From contig NZ_CANMEZ010000010.1 of NCBI RefSeq assembly GCF_947496985.1, forward strand, positions 106,716-170,715: a stretch of 64,000 nt of DNA. The letters run 5' to 3'. The DNA is from an uncultured Kordia sp. GTDB lineage: Bacteria > Bacteroidota > Bacteroidia > Flavobacteriales > Flavobacteriaceae. Shown here piece by piece: positions 43,742 through 52,384 of this stretch. The translations under genes and the position numbers were made by a program. The notes under the pieces are model-generated. The model saw only the letters and a list, made by a program, of their open reading frames with translations, was not told where the DNA came from and did not search any database. How positions within the stretch are numbered: the first letter of the stretch is position 1; each line of letters starts with the position of its first letter.

Positions 43742-44239
43742 TCATCTCTTAAAACTCTTCAAATTTAATACTTTTAGAAGACCAAAAATTGTAATTACAA
43801 AACAAATAATGACATCAATCCACCAAAGTATTTCATTTGTTGGTGTTAGAATAATTAAGAGTCGCTGTAATACAAATAGGAGTAATAAGTAGTGAAGAAA
43901 ACCTTTGTTTTTATCATTAATCGCTTGTAATACTAGGTTGATAAATAGTAATAATCCAGCTATCATGACGAGTTCGGTTGCGAATGGCCAATGTTGTATT
44001 TTGAAGAGCATTCCAATTAATAGTACAAACCAAAGTATGTATCCAATAGTTTTGGGAAACTTTCGTTTAATATAGCTTACTTCTATCATACAGATAAAAA
44101 TAATGAGTATGAGTTTTAGAAATGCTTTGTCGACAAAATTATTCAGTATTCGTTCTTGAAAAATAATATTGAGAACCGTTGGAATAGAGATAATTCCAAA
44201 AGCAATTGTGATAAGTATATGGTATAGTTTTTTAGACAT
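43742..44239 (-). CDS. Hypothetical membrane protein, five helices
   Basis: A 165-residue protein consisting almost wholly of hydrophobic helices (about 8-27, 36-54, 65-84, 88-105, 114-130, 138-158) with short loops. It has a KIQHWPFATELVMIAGLLLF block often seen in small flavobacterial GldL-like or DUF membrane proteins; the resemblance is only local. Function unknown. It lies 150 bases from the XRE-NTF2 gene in the same direction. Confidence 0.6.
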   Translation of the reverse strand: MSKKLYHILITIAFGIISIPTVLNIIFQERILNNFVDKAFLKLILIIFICMIEVSYIKRKFPKTIGYILWFVLLIGMLFKIQHWPFATELVMIAGLLLFINLVLQAINDKNKGFLHYLLLLFVLQRLLIILTPTNEILWWIDVIICFVITIFGLLKVLNLKSFKR

Positions 44240-44437
44240 AAAAATAAGTATAGTTGAAAATACATATTATTTTCAAGATAAAAATAAGATAAAGAATCTA
44301 AATGGAGTAATAAGCTTTTGCTTATGCAATATTTTTAGACAATATATCTATCGTTATTTACATTTCTTTTTTTACGTTTTTTAATTTCTTAAGAGCACTT
44401 CGATTCGCTTTCGTATTTTAAGATTATGAGCCTATTT

Positions 44438-45007
44438 TTATACATGTATTTCAATACGATGAATATTCGTAAATGGTTCTGTTTCTTCAGCGAACTGTAA
44501 ATTATCAAAAGCAATTGCTGATTTTCCTTTTTCGATTTCAGTATTTACAACCGTTTCTAAAAATTTAATACTTGAAACATCAATAGCATAATAATCAAGT
44601 AGGATACAATCATTTTTTTGAAATAACGCTTTAATAATTAGTGCTCTCTTTTTTACAAATTCAATGTGTTCAAAACGATCTTTTAAATTGATATTGAGAT
44701 CAGTAGCAATTTGTATAGCTATATGTGTGTCGAGCTTCATTTTGTGCGTTAGATAACGTTCAACTGTTAACGGACGTATCAATTCTATATAGCGATTTGG
44801 AGAATAATGTTTTGCCCAGTATAAGTTTGGTTGTAAATTTTGAAAATGCTCTATAATTCGAAGTGTTAAGTCTAGGTGTAATGGCACTCTTTTTTGAGAA
44901 TAAAAAGGAATATACATACGAATTAATCTTCCTTTAGTAGCCGTAATTTCAGGAATTTGGATTCCTTCTATATCAAATGCTTCTGCATGAAAAGTAATTT
45001 CTTTCAT
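44438..45007 (-). CDS. Hypothetical protein, possibly ABC-ATPase-derived
   Basis: A 189-residue soluble protein starting MKEITFHAEAFDIEGIQIPE. Residues about 120-165 (KKRALIIKALFQKNDCILLD, then YYAIDVSSIKFLETVVNTEI) follow the order of an ABC ATPase from the signature helix through Walker B to the D-loop. The DEP of Walker B is replaced by DYY, and there is no Walker A. I infer, weakly, a degenerate ABC-like domain without ATPase activity. It lies 35 bases downstream of the GIY-YIG gene in the same direction. Confidence 0.55.
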   Translation of the reverse strand: MKEITFHAEAFDIEGIQIPEITATKGRLIRMYIPFYSQKRVPLHLDLTLRIIEHFQNLQPNLYWAKHYSPNRYIELIRPLTVERYLTHKMKLDTHIAIQIATDLNINLKDRFEHIEFVKKRALIIKALFQKNDCILLDYYAIDVSSIKFLETVVNTEIEKGKSAIAFDNLQFAEETEPFTNIHRIEIHV

Positions 45008-45042
45008 TTATGTGTTTTTTAAAGAGAACATTACTATAATAA

Positions 45043-45393
45043 TCAATTAAACCAAACAGCATAGCCTTTTCGGCGTAATTCTAATGCTAATATTTTTTCC
45101 ATTTGTAACGCTTGATGTCGTGTTGGCAAAGGATCAATATGATTGTACAAACTTGGACGCAAATACATTCCATATTTCTGAACAATATTAGAAGAAAGTT
45201 TATATCCTTTTTTGTTTCGATATCCTGTTTTATGTTGCTGAAGTCTTTCCTTAGGTGTTTTACTCGTCATACCAACATATAAACACTCTAATACACCATT
45301 GAATTGTGGGTTTGCTAAACGAAATTTTGTATTCTCCGTAAACACACGTTTCGAAAGTTCTACAACATACACACGATATTCTGTTCTGGGCAT
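45043..45393 (-). CDS. GIY-YIG-like nuclease domain protein
   Basis: A 116-residue protein with the GIY-YIG layout: YRVYVVELS as strand 1, ECLYVGMTSKTPKERLQQH as the YIG strand with the conserved Arg and His, and a Glu in ALQMEKILALELR. The GIY triplet itself is VYV. Small stand-alone GIY-YIG proteins may be nicking nucleases or repair proteins; activity is not proven. The 189-residue protein follows it closely. Confidence 0.7.
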   Translation of the reverse strand: MPRTEYRVYVVELSKRVFTENTKFRLANPQFNGVLECLYVGMTSKTPKERLQQHKTGYRNKKGYKLSSNIVQKYGMYLRPSLYNHIDPLPTRHQALQMEKILALELRRKGYAVWFN

Positions 45394-45475
45394 TTCTTTT
45401 TAGTATTACGGATTTAGTAATGAGTATAAAGTTTTACATTTCAGTATTCAGTAGATTTGTTAATCCGTTTTAACT

Positions 45476-46990
45476 CTACAATTCCATTGACAAAATTGCT
45501 AAGCACATTTTAATTCCTTGTGAAATATTTCCGATGCGAATGTTCTCATTAGGATTGTGTTGATTGTTATCCATATTCACCATCGGAACAATAATCGCGG
45601 GAATGTCCAATACTTGAATGGCTGGTGTTATTGGAACTGTTCCACCCATCGTACGAATCATGATTGGATTTTCGCCAAACTCATCCGAAATTGTTTTGCG
45701 AAGCTTTTTTCCAATGAATGAATTGATATCCGTTCTAAAGGCATTTACGCCTGCATTAGTAGAAATTGTGGCAATTTTAGTGTATTTTAAACGTTCTTCG
45801 TCTGTTGGTTTGCGATCTAATACTATATATCCTTGTAATTCTATATGCCTTTTTACTTTTTCAAGTTGAACAGCACCGTCTGTTTCTTTTACCAAACGTA
45901 CATCTAAATATGCAGTTATAATTTCTGGAATAATAGTTTTCAACCCTGGACCTTTCCAAGAAGTTTCAATATGACGCACATTTAATGATGGATATTGTAA
46001 TGCTTCTTGATAGTTATAACCAACATTATCAGGTGTAGAAATTCCTAAATCCGATTGAATTTTAGCATTATCGTCAGGAACTTGTGATAATAGTTCTTGT
46101 GTTTTTGCATCTAATGTTATTCCATCGTAAAAATTTGAAATGACAACTTTTCCAGTTTCATCTTTCATACTTGCTAATAAATGCGACATGCTAAATACAG
46201 GATTAGGCGCATAGTTTCCGTAATGTCCGCTATGTTGCGGTAATTTGGCTCCGTAAATACTGATATTACAGGTAGCAATTCCGCGACAACCAAAAGTTAG
46301 TGTAGGTTTGTTTGTTGGATGTGCTGGTCCATCCATGATGATCATGTAATCGGCAGCATATCTGTTTTTGTATTTTTCAAGTGTGCTTAAAAAACCTCTG
46401 GAACGTGTTTCCTCTTGTAAATCGAGAATAATTTTTACATTATAGTTTAGGTTTTGTTGTTGCTGTTGCAAGAATTCCAAAGCAGATAGCATCATGATGA
46501 TTGGTGCTTTGTCATCAGCGGCTGCGCGACCAAATACACGCCAATCAGGATCAATATATGTTTTAATACGTGACCAATTGATAATTTGCCAAACACCATT
46601 AGCATCTTGTTCCTTTAATACAGGACGAAACGGATCTTTCTGATTCCATTTTGCTGGATTTACTGCTTGTCCATCTAAATGTAAATAAAATAAAATTGTT
46701 TTAGCATTCGGATTCACTACTTTTTCTGCTAAGAATACAGGCAATGTTGAAGTTTCTAGGATGGAAACCTTAAAATCTAATTTCTCGAATGCATTTGTAA
46801 CCCAATCTACATTCTTCATCATATTCACTTCATCAGAAGCCACATTTGGAATACTTACCAAATCTCTATGTTTCTCAAGAATACTAGGAAGTTCTTCTTT
46901 TATTTTTGTATCCCAATTGGTTTGTGCAAGTGCTGAATTTGCAAAAAAGTAGAGTAGGAGTAAAAATGTATGTTGGAGTCGTTTTTTCAT
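45476..46990 (-). CDS. Secreted M20-family metallopeptidase (dipeptidase)
   Basis: A 504-residue protein with signal peptide (MKKRLQHTFLLLLYFFANSALAQ). The zinc-site blocks of M20/M25/M40 peptidases are present: FYLHLDGQ (His), GRAAADDKAPI (bridging Asp), DLQEETRSRGFL (Glu pair), MIMDGPAH (Asp), and NNQHNPNENI (C-terminal His). A dimerisation/lid domain covers about 245-385. It should cleave dipeptides or small peptides in the periplasm. Family members include carnosinase-like dipeptidases. Monocistronic. Confidence 0.9.
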   Translation of the reverse strand: MKKRLQHTFLLLLYFFANSALAQTNWDTKIKEELPSILEKHRDLVSIPNVASDEVNMMKNVDWVTNAFEKLDFKVSILETSTLPVFLAEKVVNPNAKTILFYLHLDGQAVNPAKWNQKDPFRPVLKEQDANGVWQIINWSRIKTYIDPDWRVFGRAAADDKAPIIMMLSALEFLQQQQQNLNYNVKIILDLQEETRSRGFLSTLEKYKNRYAADYMIIMDGPAHPTNKPTLTFGCRGIATCNISIYGAKLPQHSGHYGNYAPNPVFSMSHLLASMKDETGKVVISNFYDGITLDAKTQELLSQVPDDNAKIQSDLGISTPDNVGYNYQEALQYPSLNVRHIETSWKGPGLKTIIPEIITAYLDVRLVKETDGAVQLEKVKRHIELQGYIVLDRKPTDEERLKYTKIATISTNAGVNAFRTDINSFIGKKLRKTISDEFGENPIMIRTMGGTVPITPAIQVLDIPAIIVPMVNMDNNQHNPNENIRIGNISQGIKMCLAILSMEL

Positions 46991-47055
46991 GGTAAAGAAA
47001 AGTAGTTTTTAAGTTTTTTACTTTCTCTACCAAGATACTAAAATTGAAAAGATTT

Positions 47056-47367
47056 TTATAAAAAATGATCTGTCATCACTTCCCATTCATACATTTCATT
47101 AAACTCGGGCAATGTTTTTGGGATTGCTTTAAATTCAAAAGTAGTTACTTTTTCGGTATTAGCATTGATATTACCAGCTCTTACAGTTAATTGGTGATTT
47201 TTAAAGTCATATGCATTGCCAAAGAAATCATCAGAGACATCGTCAACAACATAGTTTTTAGCATTTGTAATCACAAATTGATCATTTTTGAATTGAAAAG
47301 TATAAAAGTCTTGCTCATTTACTTCAAAGTCTATTTCATTAAAATGTACAAAACCATCGATATACAT
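47056..47367 (-). CDS. Hypothetical protein
   Basis: A 103-residue acidic protein without signal peptide, starting MYIDGFVHFNEIDFEVNEQD. Beta-strand character dominates, ending YEWEVMTDHFL. No family recognised. It lies 37 bases downstream of the DUF3037 gene in the same direction and may belong to the HipA-DUF3037 operon. Confidence 0.55.
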   Translation of the reverse strand: MYIDGFVHFNEIDFEVNEQDFYTFQFKNDQFVITNAKNYVVDDVSDDFFGNAYDFKNHQLTVRAGNINANTEKVTTFEFKAIPKTLPEFNEMYEWEVMTDHFL

Positions 47368-47404
47368 ATGTTAATACTTTTTTACATTTTCTATTATTTA
47401 GAGA

Positions 47405-47788
47405 CTACTTTACACACTTCTGAAAAATATCATCTAGTTCTTTTGTAGGATCATTACATAATCCTGAATGTGTTGGAGAACATAAAATCATGGTGCTTTT
47501 GGAAGCTGCCAACCAACGGAATCTGTCTGAAGTTTCAAACTCGCCAATAGCGCCACCATGTGGCGCGCCTTTACAAATAGATTCCCATGCTTTTAAATAT
47601 TCAGTGACTTCTTCCAATGTGATTTCGCATGAAAATGCAGCTAACTTTTCAGGATTGATATGATATTTTAGACCTAAAAACCTTTTTCGTTTCGAGAATA
47701 AAATGACGCCAATATTGAAAAATTCTTCACGTTCTACTTTTGGCATAAATCGTATAATGGCGTATTCAAATGTAACTTTATCTTGCAT
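47405..47788 (-). CDS. DUF3037 domain protein
   Basis: A 127-residue soluble protein with FEYAIIRFMPKVEREEFFNI and VILFSKRKRFLGLKY, the typical start of DUF3037. Its start overlaps the end of the HipA-like kinase gene by 11 bases. This pairing of HipA-like kinase and DUF3037 recurs in many bacteria and may form a functional unit, possibly related to toxin-antitoxin or regulatory phosphorylation; no biochemical role is established to my knowledge. Confidence 0.85.
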   Translation of the reverse strand: MQDKVTFEYAIIRFMPKVEREEFFNIGVILFSKRKRFLGLKYHINPEKLAAFSCEITLEEVTEYLKAWESICKGAPHGGAIGEFETSDRFRWLAASKSTMILCSPTHSGLCNDPTKELDDIFQKCVK

Positions 47789-48557
47789 CTTCCGCTTCTT
47801 TTACGAGTGAATCAATCATGCTTAATTTGGCTTCTAAATAATGCATATATGCAGTTCTCATTTCGTCAGTAGATAAATCGTCTGCTTCGTGTTGCAACCA
47901 ATCTTCAGGAATGGTTTGTACAATTTCAGTAATTTTTTCTTTGGTAATTAATTTCGGGAATTCTTTGGCAACAGTTTTCAATTCAGATGCTTGTGCTAAC
48001 AACACATGATTTTTGATCAATGGAAATGTACGTGTCAAATGATTTTCCCAAGTAGCCCAATTGTGATGAAAGTAGAAACTTGCACCATTATCAATAACCC
48101 ACAATTCATTATTCCATTGTAATAGGTTTGTGTTTTTCACAGTTCTATCAATATTACTAATAATACTGTCTAATAATACAATTTTGGAAGCTGTAATCGC
48201 GTCAACAGTTGTCACCAAAGGATCAAACGTAATAGCACTTGATAAAAAATGCAATCCTAAGTTGAGCCCAACACTAAACTTTAACAAATCTTGAATTTCT
48301 TCATCAGGTTCTGTTTTACTGAACGAATCGTCTAAGTGCATAAACACTAATTCAGGAATTTTTAAGCCTAAAGCACGCGCCAATTCACCACCAATCAACT
48401 CAGCAATTAACGCTTTTTTTCCTTGTCCTGCACCTCTAAATTTGAGTACATACAAAAAGTCATCATCTGCTTTTACAATAGCTGGTAGCGATCCACCTTC
48501 GCGTAAGGGTTTTATATATTGAACTACATGTACGGTTCGGATATCAAGTGTATTCAT
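47778..48557 (-). CDS. HipA-like kinase family protein
   Basis: A 259-residue protein with a HipA/PI3K-like kinase core: YVLKFRGAGQGKKALIAELI near the N-terminus, the catalytic loop SNIDRTVKNTNLL and the metal-binding IDNGASFYFH. It lacks the N-terminal domain of full HipA toxins. It is cytosolic and translationally coupled to the DUF3037 gene by an 11-base overlap. Substrate unknown. No HipB-like antitoxin lies next to it. Confidence 0.8.
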   Translation of the reverse strand: MNTLDIRTVHVVQYIKPLREGGSLPAIVKADDDFLYVLKFRGAGQGKKALIAELIGGELARALGLKIPELVFMHLDDSFSKTEPDEEIQDLLKFSVGLNLGLHFLSSAITFDPLVTTVDAITASKIVLLDSIISNIDRTVKNTNLLQWNNELWVIDNGASFYFHHNWATWENHLTRTFPLIKNHVLLAQASELKTVAKEFPKLITKEKITEIVQTIPEDWLQHEADDLSTDEMRTAYMHYLEAKLSMIDSLVKEAEDAR

Positions 48558-48598
48558 TATAGCGAAGATATAGAAACTACAGCATTCAAAAAATAGAG

Positions 48599-48880
48599 AT
48601 GCTGATTAATGATTCATTATTTTTTATATTTGATCCTATGAAAAAAGTTTTCGGATATATCTTTCTGGTGATAGGTGGTTTTATTGGTATTTCTCTAATT
48701 ATGAGATTTTTCCAGAATATTGAAAAGCTTACAGGCAAATATCAATCTCACGAAGCAATGGATAGCGCTTATATAGCTGGTGTAATTACAGCAATAATTT
48801 TAATGGGATTGACTTCCTTCTTTTTAATACGATTAGGTTTAAAGTGGGTTAAGAAGAAAGAAACACCAAAGAAATTATAA
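48599..48880 (+). CDS. Small two-helix membrane protein
   Basis: A 93-residue frame; the in-frame ATG at 48638 (MKKVFGYIFLVIGGFIGISL) is the more likely start, giving 80 residues. Two hydrophobic helices lie at about 17-35 and 60-80 of the longer form, with a basic tail KWVKKKETPKKL. No family recognised. It faces the HipA-like gene divergently. Confidence 0.55.
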   Translation: MLINDSLFFIFDPMKKVFGYIFLVIGGFIGISLIMRFFQNIEKLTGKYQSHEAMDSAYIAGVITAIILMGLTSFFLIRLGLKWVKKKETPKKL

Positions 48881-48909
48881 CTTTTTTATCATATTGAAAA
48901 CCTGTACAA

Positions 48910-49704
48910 TTATGAGTTTTCTGTTTTTGATTTTATAAGACTGCTACGGCCCAAAATATAACCGGAGATGCCACCAATTAATGCGGCAATTTCTTTTCCG
49001 CCAAGGACTTCTGTAATACCAAATAAAATAATAGCTATAATAATAGAAAAGATTGTAATAAATTGTAAACCAGCATCTCCAGAAAAAATGGTTTTACGAA
49101 TTTCATCGTCTCTATATGCAATAATGAAAAAGCCAACAATTACAATACCCACTAAAAAAGCAAAAGACCAACTAATTTGTTTTTTAAAATTTTGACTTAC
49201 GTACGAAGTATTATTTAGTTCAGTAACTTTTGTTCCTACACTAGAAAGCTGATCCGTTTTTCGTAAAATTTCCTGAACTTTATTTTCAATAATTCTACGA
49301 AATCCTTCAGTTACTGACATAGATTTCATATCATGTAAATCTTGCCCACCAACTGTTCTAAGTTCTGGAAGAATAATTTGTGATTTAATATCTTCTAATC
49401 GCTTAACATATTTCTGTCTTAAAATAGAACTTGAATCTTGACTATTTGATAAATCGTGTAAACGAATTGATCGTTCCAAACTTTCGGAACGTTCCAACTC
49501 TGTAAACAAACCACTAATCTCATACATTGCTTCATACATTTCTCTAATAATTCGCAATCGTTCATTTTCTAACTCATGAAAGTTATTTAGTTGGGTTATT
49601 TCTATTTGAGATTCAAAGTTTTGATTCGTTTCCTGTGCAAAAACAGTATTGGTAAGAAGTAGCGTGTTAATTACTATTAGTAATTGGATGGTTAGTTTTT
49701 TCAT
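48910..49704 (-). CDS. Hypothetical exported/membrane protein
   Basis: A 264-residue protein with signal peptide (MKKLTIQLLIVINTLLLTNT..FAQ). The mature part is largely helical and coiled-coil-like to about 165 (NFHELENERLRIIREMYEAM), followed by two to three membrane helices (about 178-197, 212-230, 236-252) and a basic end LGRSSLIKSKTENS. No family recognised. It may be a periplasmic coiled coil anchored in the inner membrane. Confidence 0.6.
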   Translation of the reverse strand: MKKLTIQLLIVINTLLLTNTVFAQETNQNFESQIEITQLNNFHELENERLRIIREMYEAMYEISGLFTELERSESLERSIRLHDLSNSQDSSSILRQKYVKRLEDIKSQIILPELRTVGGQDLHDMKSMSVTEGFRRIIENKVQEILRKTDQLSSVGTKVTELNNTSYVSQNFKKQISWSFAFLVGIVIVGFFIIAYRDDEIRKTIFSGDAGLQFITIFSIIIAIILFGITEVLGGKEIAALIGGISGYILGRSSLIKSKTENS

Positions 49705-50065
49705 TAGTACGTTATGTTAATTATGAATATTGTATTCATACATTCTTAAGCGATGAAGAAAGGAAATTGGTAAATTCCTTAAAGGATCAAGACAATAACA
49801 AACACTACTATTTCGGGTGTTTTTAAGATGGGAAAAAGGTAGTTTTCATTTTATAAATGTTGCAATACGATTTGTAATATACAACAATTAAGTTTAGAGA
49901 GTAATGCTTTGATTTATAGTTAATTTGTGTTTGTTTGTCAATTTCGTTAAATTAAAAAAACACATGCGCAAAATCCAACATTTAAAATAAGAAGTGTTAA
50001 AATTATGAGTACGATTTATAAATCATCTAAAATCTGCGTAGCTTCACGCTTTTAAATACTAAAAC
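49705..50065. other. Divergent intergenic region before the TonB receptor
   Basis: AT-rich sequence between divergent genes. No consensus promoter with both boxes, no tRNA and no terminator were found. Confidence 0.35.
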
Positions 50066-52366
50066 GTGCCAACTAAACTTACACAAACTTTTTTCCTTCT
50101 TATATTATTTTTATGTTGTTCAAATTTTGTAATGGCACAACGTACAATTGAAGGAACTGTTATAGATCAATCTACAAATATTCCATTAGCAAATGCAGTA
50201 ATTACGAATGTTGCAACCAATATTGAAATCAAAACGAATACTAAAGGAAAGTTTTCAATAGTGGCAAAGTCAGCAACAGAAACACAATTTATAATCTCTT
50301 TAGTAGGGTATCAAACAAAAACGATTCAAATTACTACAGAAAAAAATACGATTATTACGTTATTTCCAACAACAAATGCTTTAGATGAAATTGTTATTAA
50401 TGGAATAACGATTCAACAAAAACTACAACAAGCCGCAGAATCGGTTGCAATTGTAACAGAAAGTGAAATTAACAGTGAAAATACTGTACAATTAGCGCCA
50501 ATTTTAAACAGAGTCCCAGGTGTTTTTATGCAAAGTGGTTCGTTAAATACCAATAGAATTACTATTAGAGGAATTGGCGCACGAAGTCCATTTTCTACCG
50601 CAAATATTCGAGCGTATTATGCAGATATTCCACTAACAGATGGAAATGGAGAATCTGCTATTGAAGATTTAGAACTTGCAGCAATCTCACGAATGGAAAT
50701 TCACAAAGGACCTTCATCAAGTAATTATGGCGTTGGACTTGGAGGAACAATTTTATTATATCCTGAATATGCAAAATACAATGCGTCAAGCGCGAATGTA
50801 TACACAACGGTTGGAAGTTACGGACTATTTAGAACCGTTGCCAAACTCATGCATGGTGGCAAAAAAGCGAATGTGAATGTAGTTTATAGTAATACACATT
50901 CCGATGGATACAGAGATAACAATTCCTTAGACAAAGCAACGGCAACAATTACATCTAATTGGTTGATAAACGATAAAAATGAATTATCCTTTATAGGAAA
51001 CTATACAAGTCTCAAAGCATTTATTCCAAGTTCATTAAACCGAGAAGACTTTGACAATTCGCCAAGAAAGGCGGCAACATTTTGGGAAAATGCACGTGGT
51101 TTTGAAGATTTTAAAAAAGCCTTACTTGGATTAAATTGGAGTCATAATTTTAATGAAACTTACACACAAAAAACTAGTATATTTACAAGTTTTAATAATA
51201 ATTACGAACCACGACCTTTTAATATATTAGAAGAAAAAGCAACAACATTCGGAATACGTACACGTTTGTTGGTAACACATGACTTTGAAGAAAGTACTAT
51301 AAAATGGTCAGTTGGTGGCGAATTGTTCTTTGATAATTACAATGCGAAACAATTTGATAACTTATATCAAGATTTTCCAGATGGTACAGGAAGTATAGCA
51401 GGCGATATACTATCAGACCTAGATGAAAATAGAAACTACTTTAATCTGTTTGCAGAGGCAATTTACACCAGAAAAAAACTATCTATTAGTTTCGGATTAC
51501 ATCTAAATCACACAAAATATACGGTTGAAGATCAAATCAATACTTCAGAAGGTGAACAAGAGTATAAGTTTGACGCGATTGTTTCTCCAAAATTGGGAAT
51601 TAACTATGAGGTAACTAAAAATGTAAATGTATTTGGAAGCATAGCACATGGTTTTTCTACACCAACATCCGAAGAAACGTTATTACCAGATGGTGTATTT
51701 AATCCAGAAATAAAAGCTGAACGTGGTTGGAATTTTGAGATTGGTTCACGTTTTCATACGACGAATAGAAAACTATCAGGTTCGGTTTCAATCTATACAA
51801 TGGCAGTAAGTGATTTACTTGTAAACAGAAGAACTGAAACAGATCAAAATATTACGCTAAACGCTGGAAAAACATCACATAAAGGAATAGAAGCAATCAT
51901 TCGATATGAACTCTTTAAAAACGATTATTTTGAATTAAATTCATATGTAAATGCAAGTATCAATGATTTCAATTTCAAAGAATTTACGGAAACCAATGCA
52001 AACTTTTCTGGAAATGACCTAACAGGAGTTCCAAAATCTGTTGTAAATTTAGGAATTGAAATGCTGATGGAGAAAGGATTTTACGGACGATTAGATTTTC
52101 AATCGGTTGGAAAAATGCCAGCAAACGATGAAAATACCGTGTATAGCGATGCTTTTGAGTTGCTAAATGGTAAAGTTGGCTATACAAACACAATTGGAAA
52201 ACAATTTAGTTATGACATATCAGTAGGTGCAAACAATATATTTGATATTGCCTACGCATCACAATTACAAGTAAATGCATTTGGAAACGATACGTCAGCA
52301 CGTTATTTTTATCCTGGATTGCCATTCAATATGTATGGTGGAATTCAGTTAAACTATAAATTTTAA
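50066..52366 (+). CDS. TonB-dependent outer-membrane receptor
   Basis: A 766-residue protein started at GTG 50066; an in-frame TAA lies two codons upstream and no ATG precedes the signal peptide (MPTKLTQTFFLLILFLCC..MAQ). A carboxypeptidase-like regulatory domain covers about 26-105 (RTIEGTVIDQSTNIPLANAV). The plug follows (about 115-225: VPGVFMQSGSLNTNRITIRG) and then the 22-strand barrel, ending in aromatic LNYKF. It imports a ligand with TonB energy. No SusD partner is present. The sugar dehydrogenase gene follows after 18 bases, so the two are co-transcribed. Confidence 0.92.
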   Translation: MPTKLTQTFFLLILFLCCSNFVMAQRTIEGTVIDQSTNIPLANAVITNVATNIEIKTNTKGKFSIVAKSATETQFIISLVGYQTKTIQITTEKNTIITLFPTTNALDEIVINGITIQQKLQQAAESVAIVTESEINSENTVQLAPILNRVPGVFMQSGSLNTNRITIRGIGARSPFSTANIRAYYADIPLTDGNGESAIEDLELAAISRMEIHKGPSSSNYGVGLGGTILLYPEYAKYNASSANVYTTVGSYGLFRTVAKLMHGGKKANVNVVYSNTHSDGYRDNNSLDKATATITSNWLINDKNELSFIGNYTSLKAFIPSSLNREDFDNSPRKAATFWENARGFEDFKKALLGLNWSHNFNETYTQKTSIFTSFNNNYEPRPFNILEEKATTFGIRTRLLVTHDFEESTIKWSVGGELFFDNYNAKQFDNLYQDFPDGTGSIAGDILSDLDENRNYFNLFAEAIYTRKKLSISFGLHLNHTKYTVEDQINTSEGEQEYKFDAIVSPKLGINYEVTKNVNVFGSIAHGFSTPTSEETLLPDGVFNPEIKAERGWNFEIGSRFHTTNRKLSGSVSIYTMAVSDLLVNRRTETDQNITLNAGKTSHKGIEAIIRYELFKNDYFELNSYVNASINDFNFKEFTETNANFSGNDLTGVPKSVVNLGIEMLMEKGFYGRLDFQSVGKMPANDENTVYSDAFELLNGKVGYTNTIGKQFSYDISVGANNIFDIAYASQLQVNAFGNDTSARYFYPGLPFNMYGGIQLNYKF

Positions 52367-52384
52367 ACTTTTAACATACACACC

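Noticed and set aside
47405..48557. HipA-DUF3037 pair as a full toxin-antitoxin system
   Set aside because: The kinase lacks the N-terminal HipA domain and no HipB-like DNA-binding gene is adjacent, so a toxin label is not supported.
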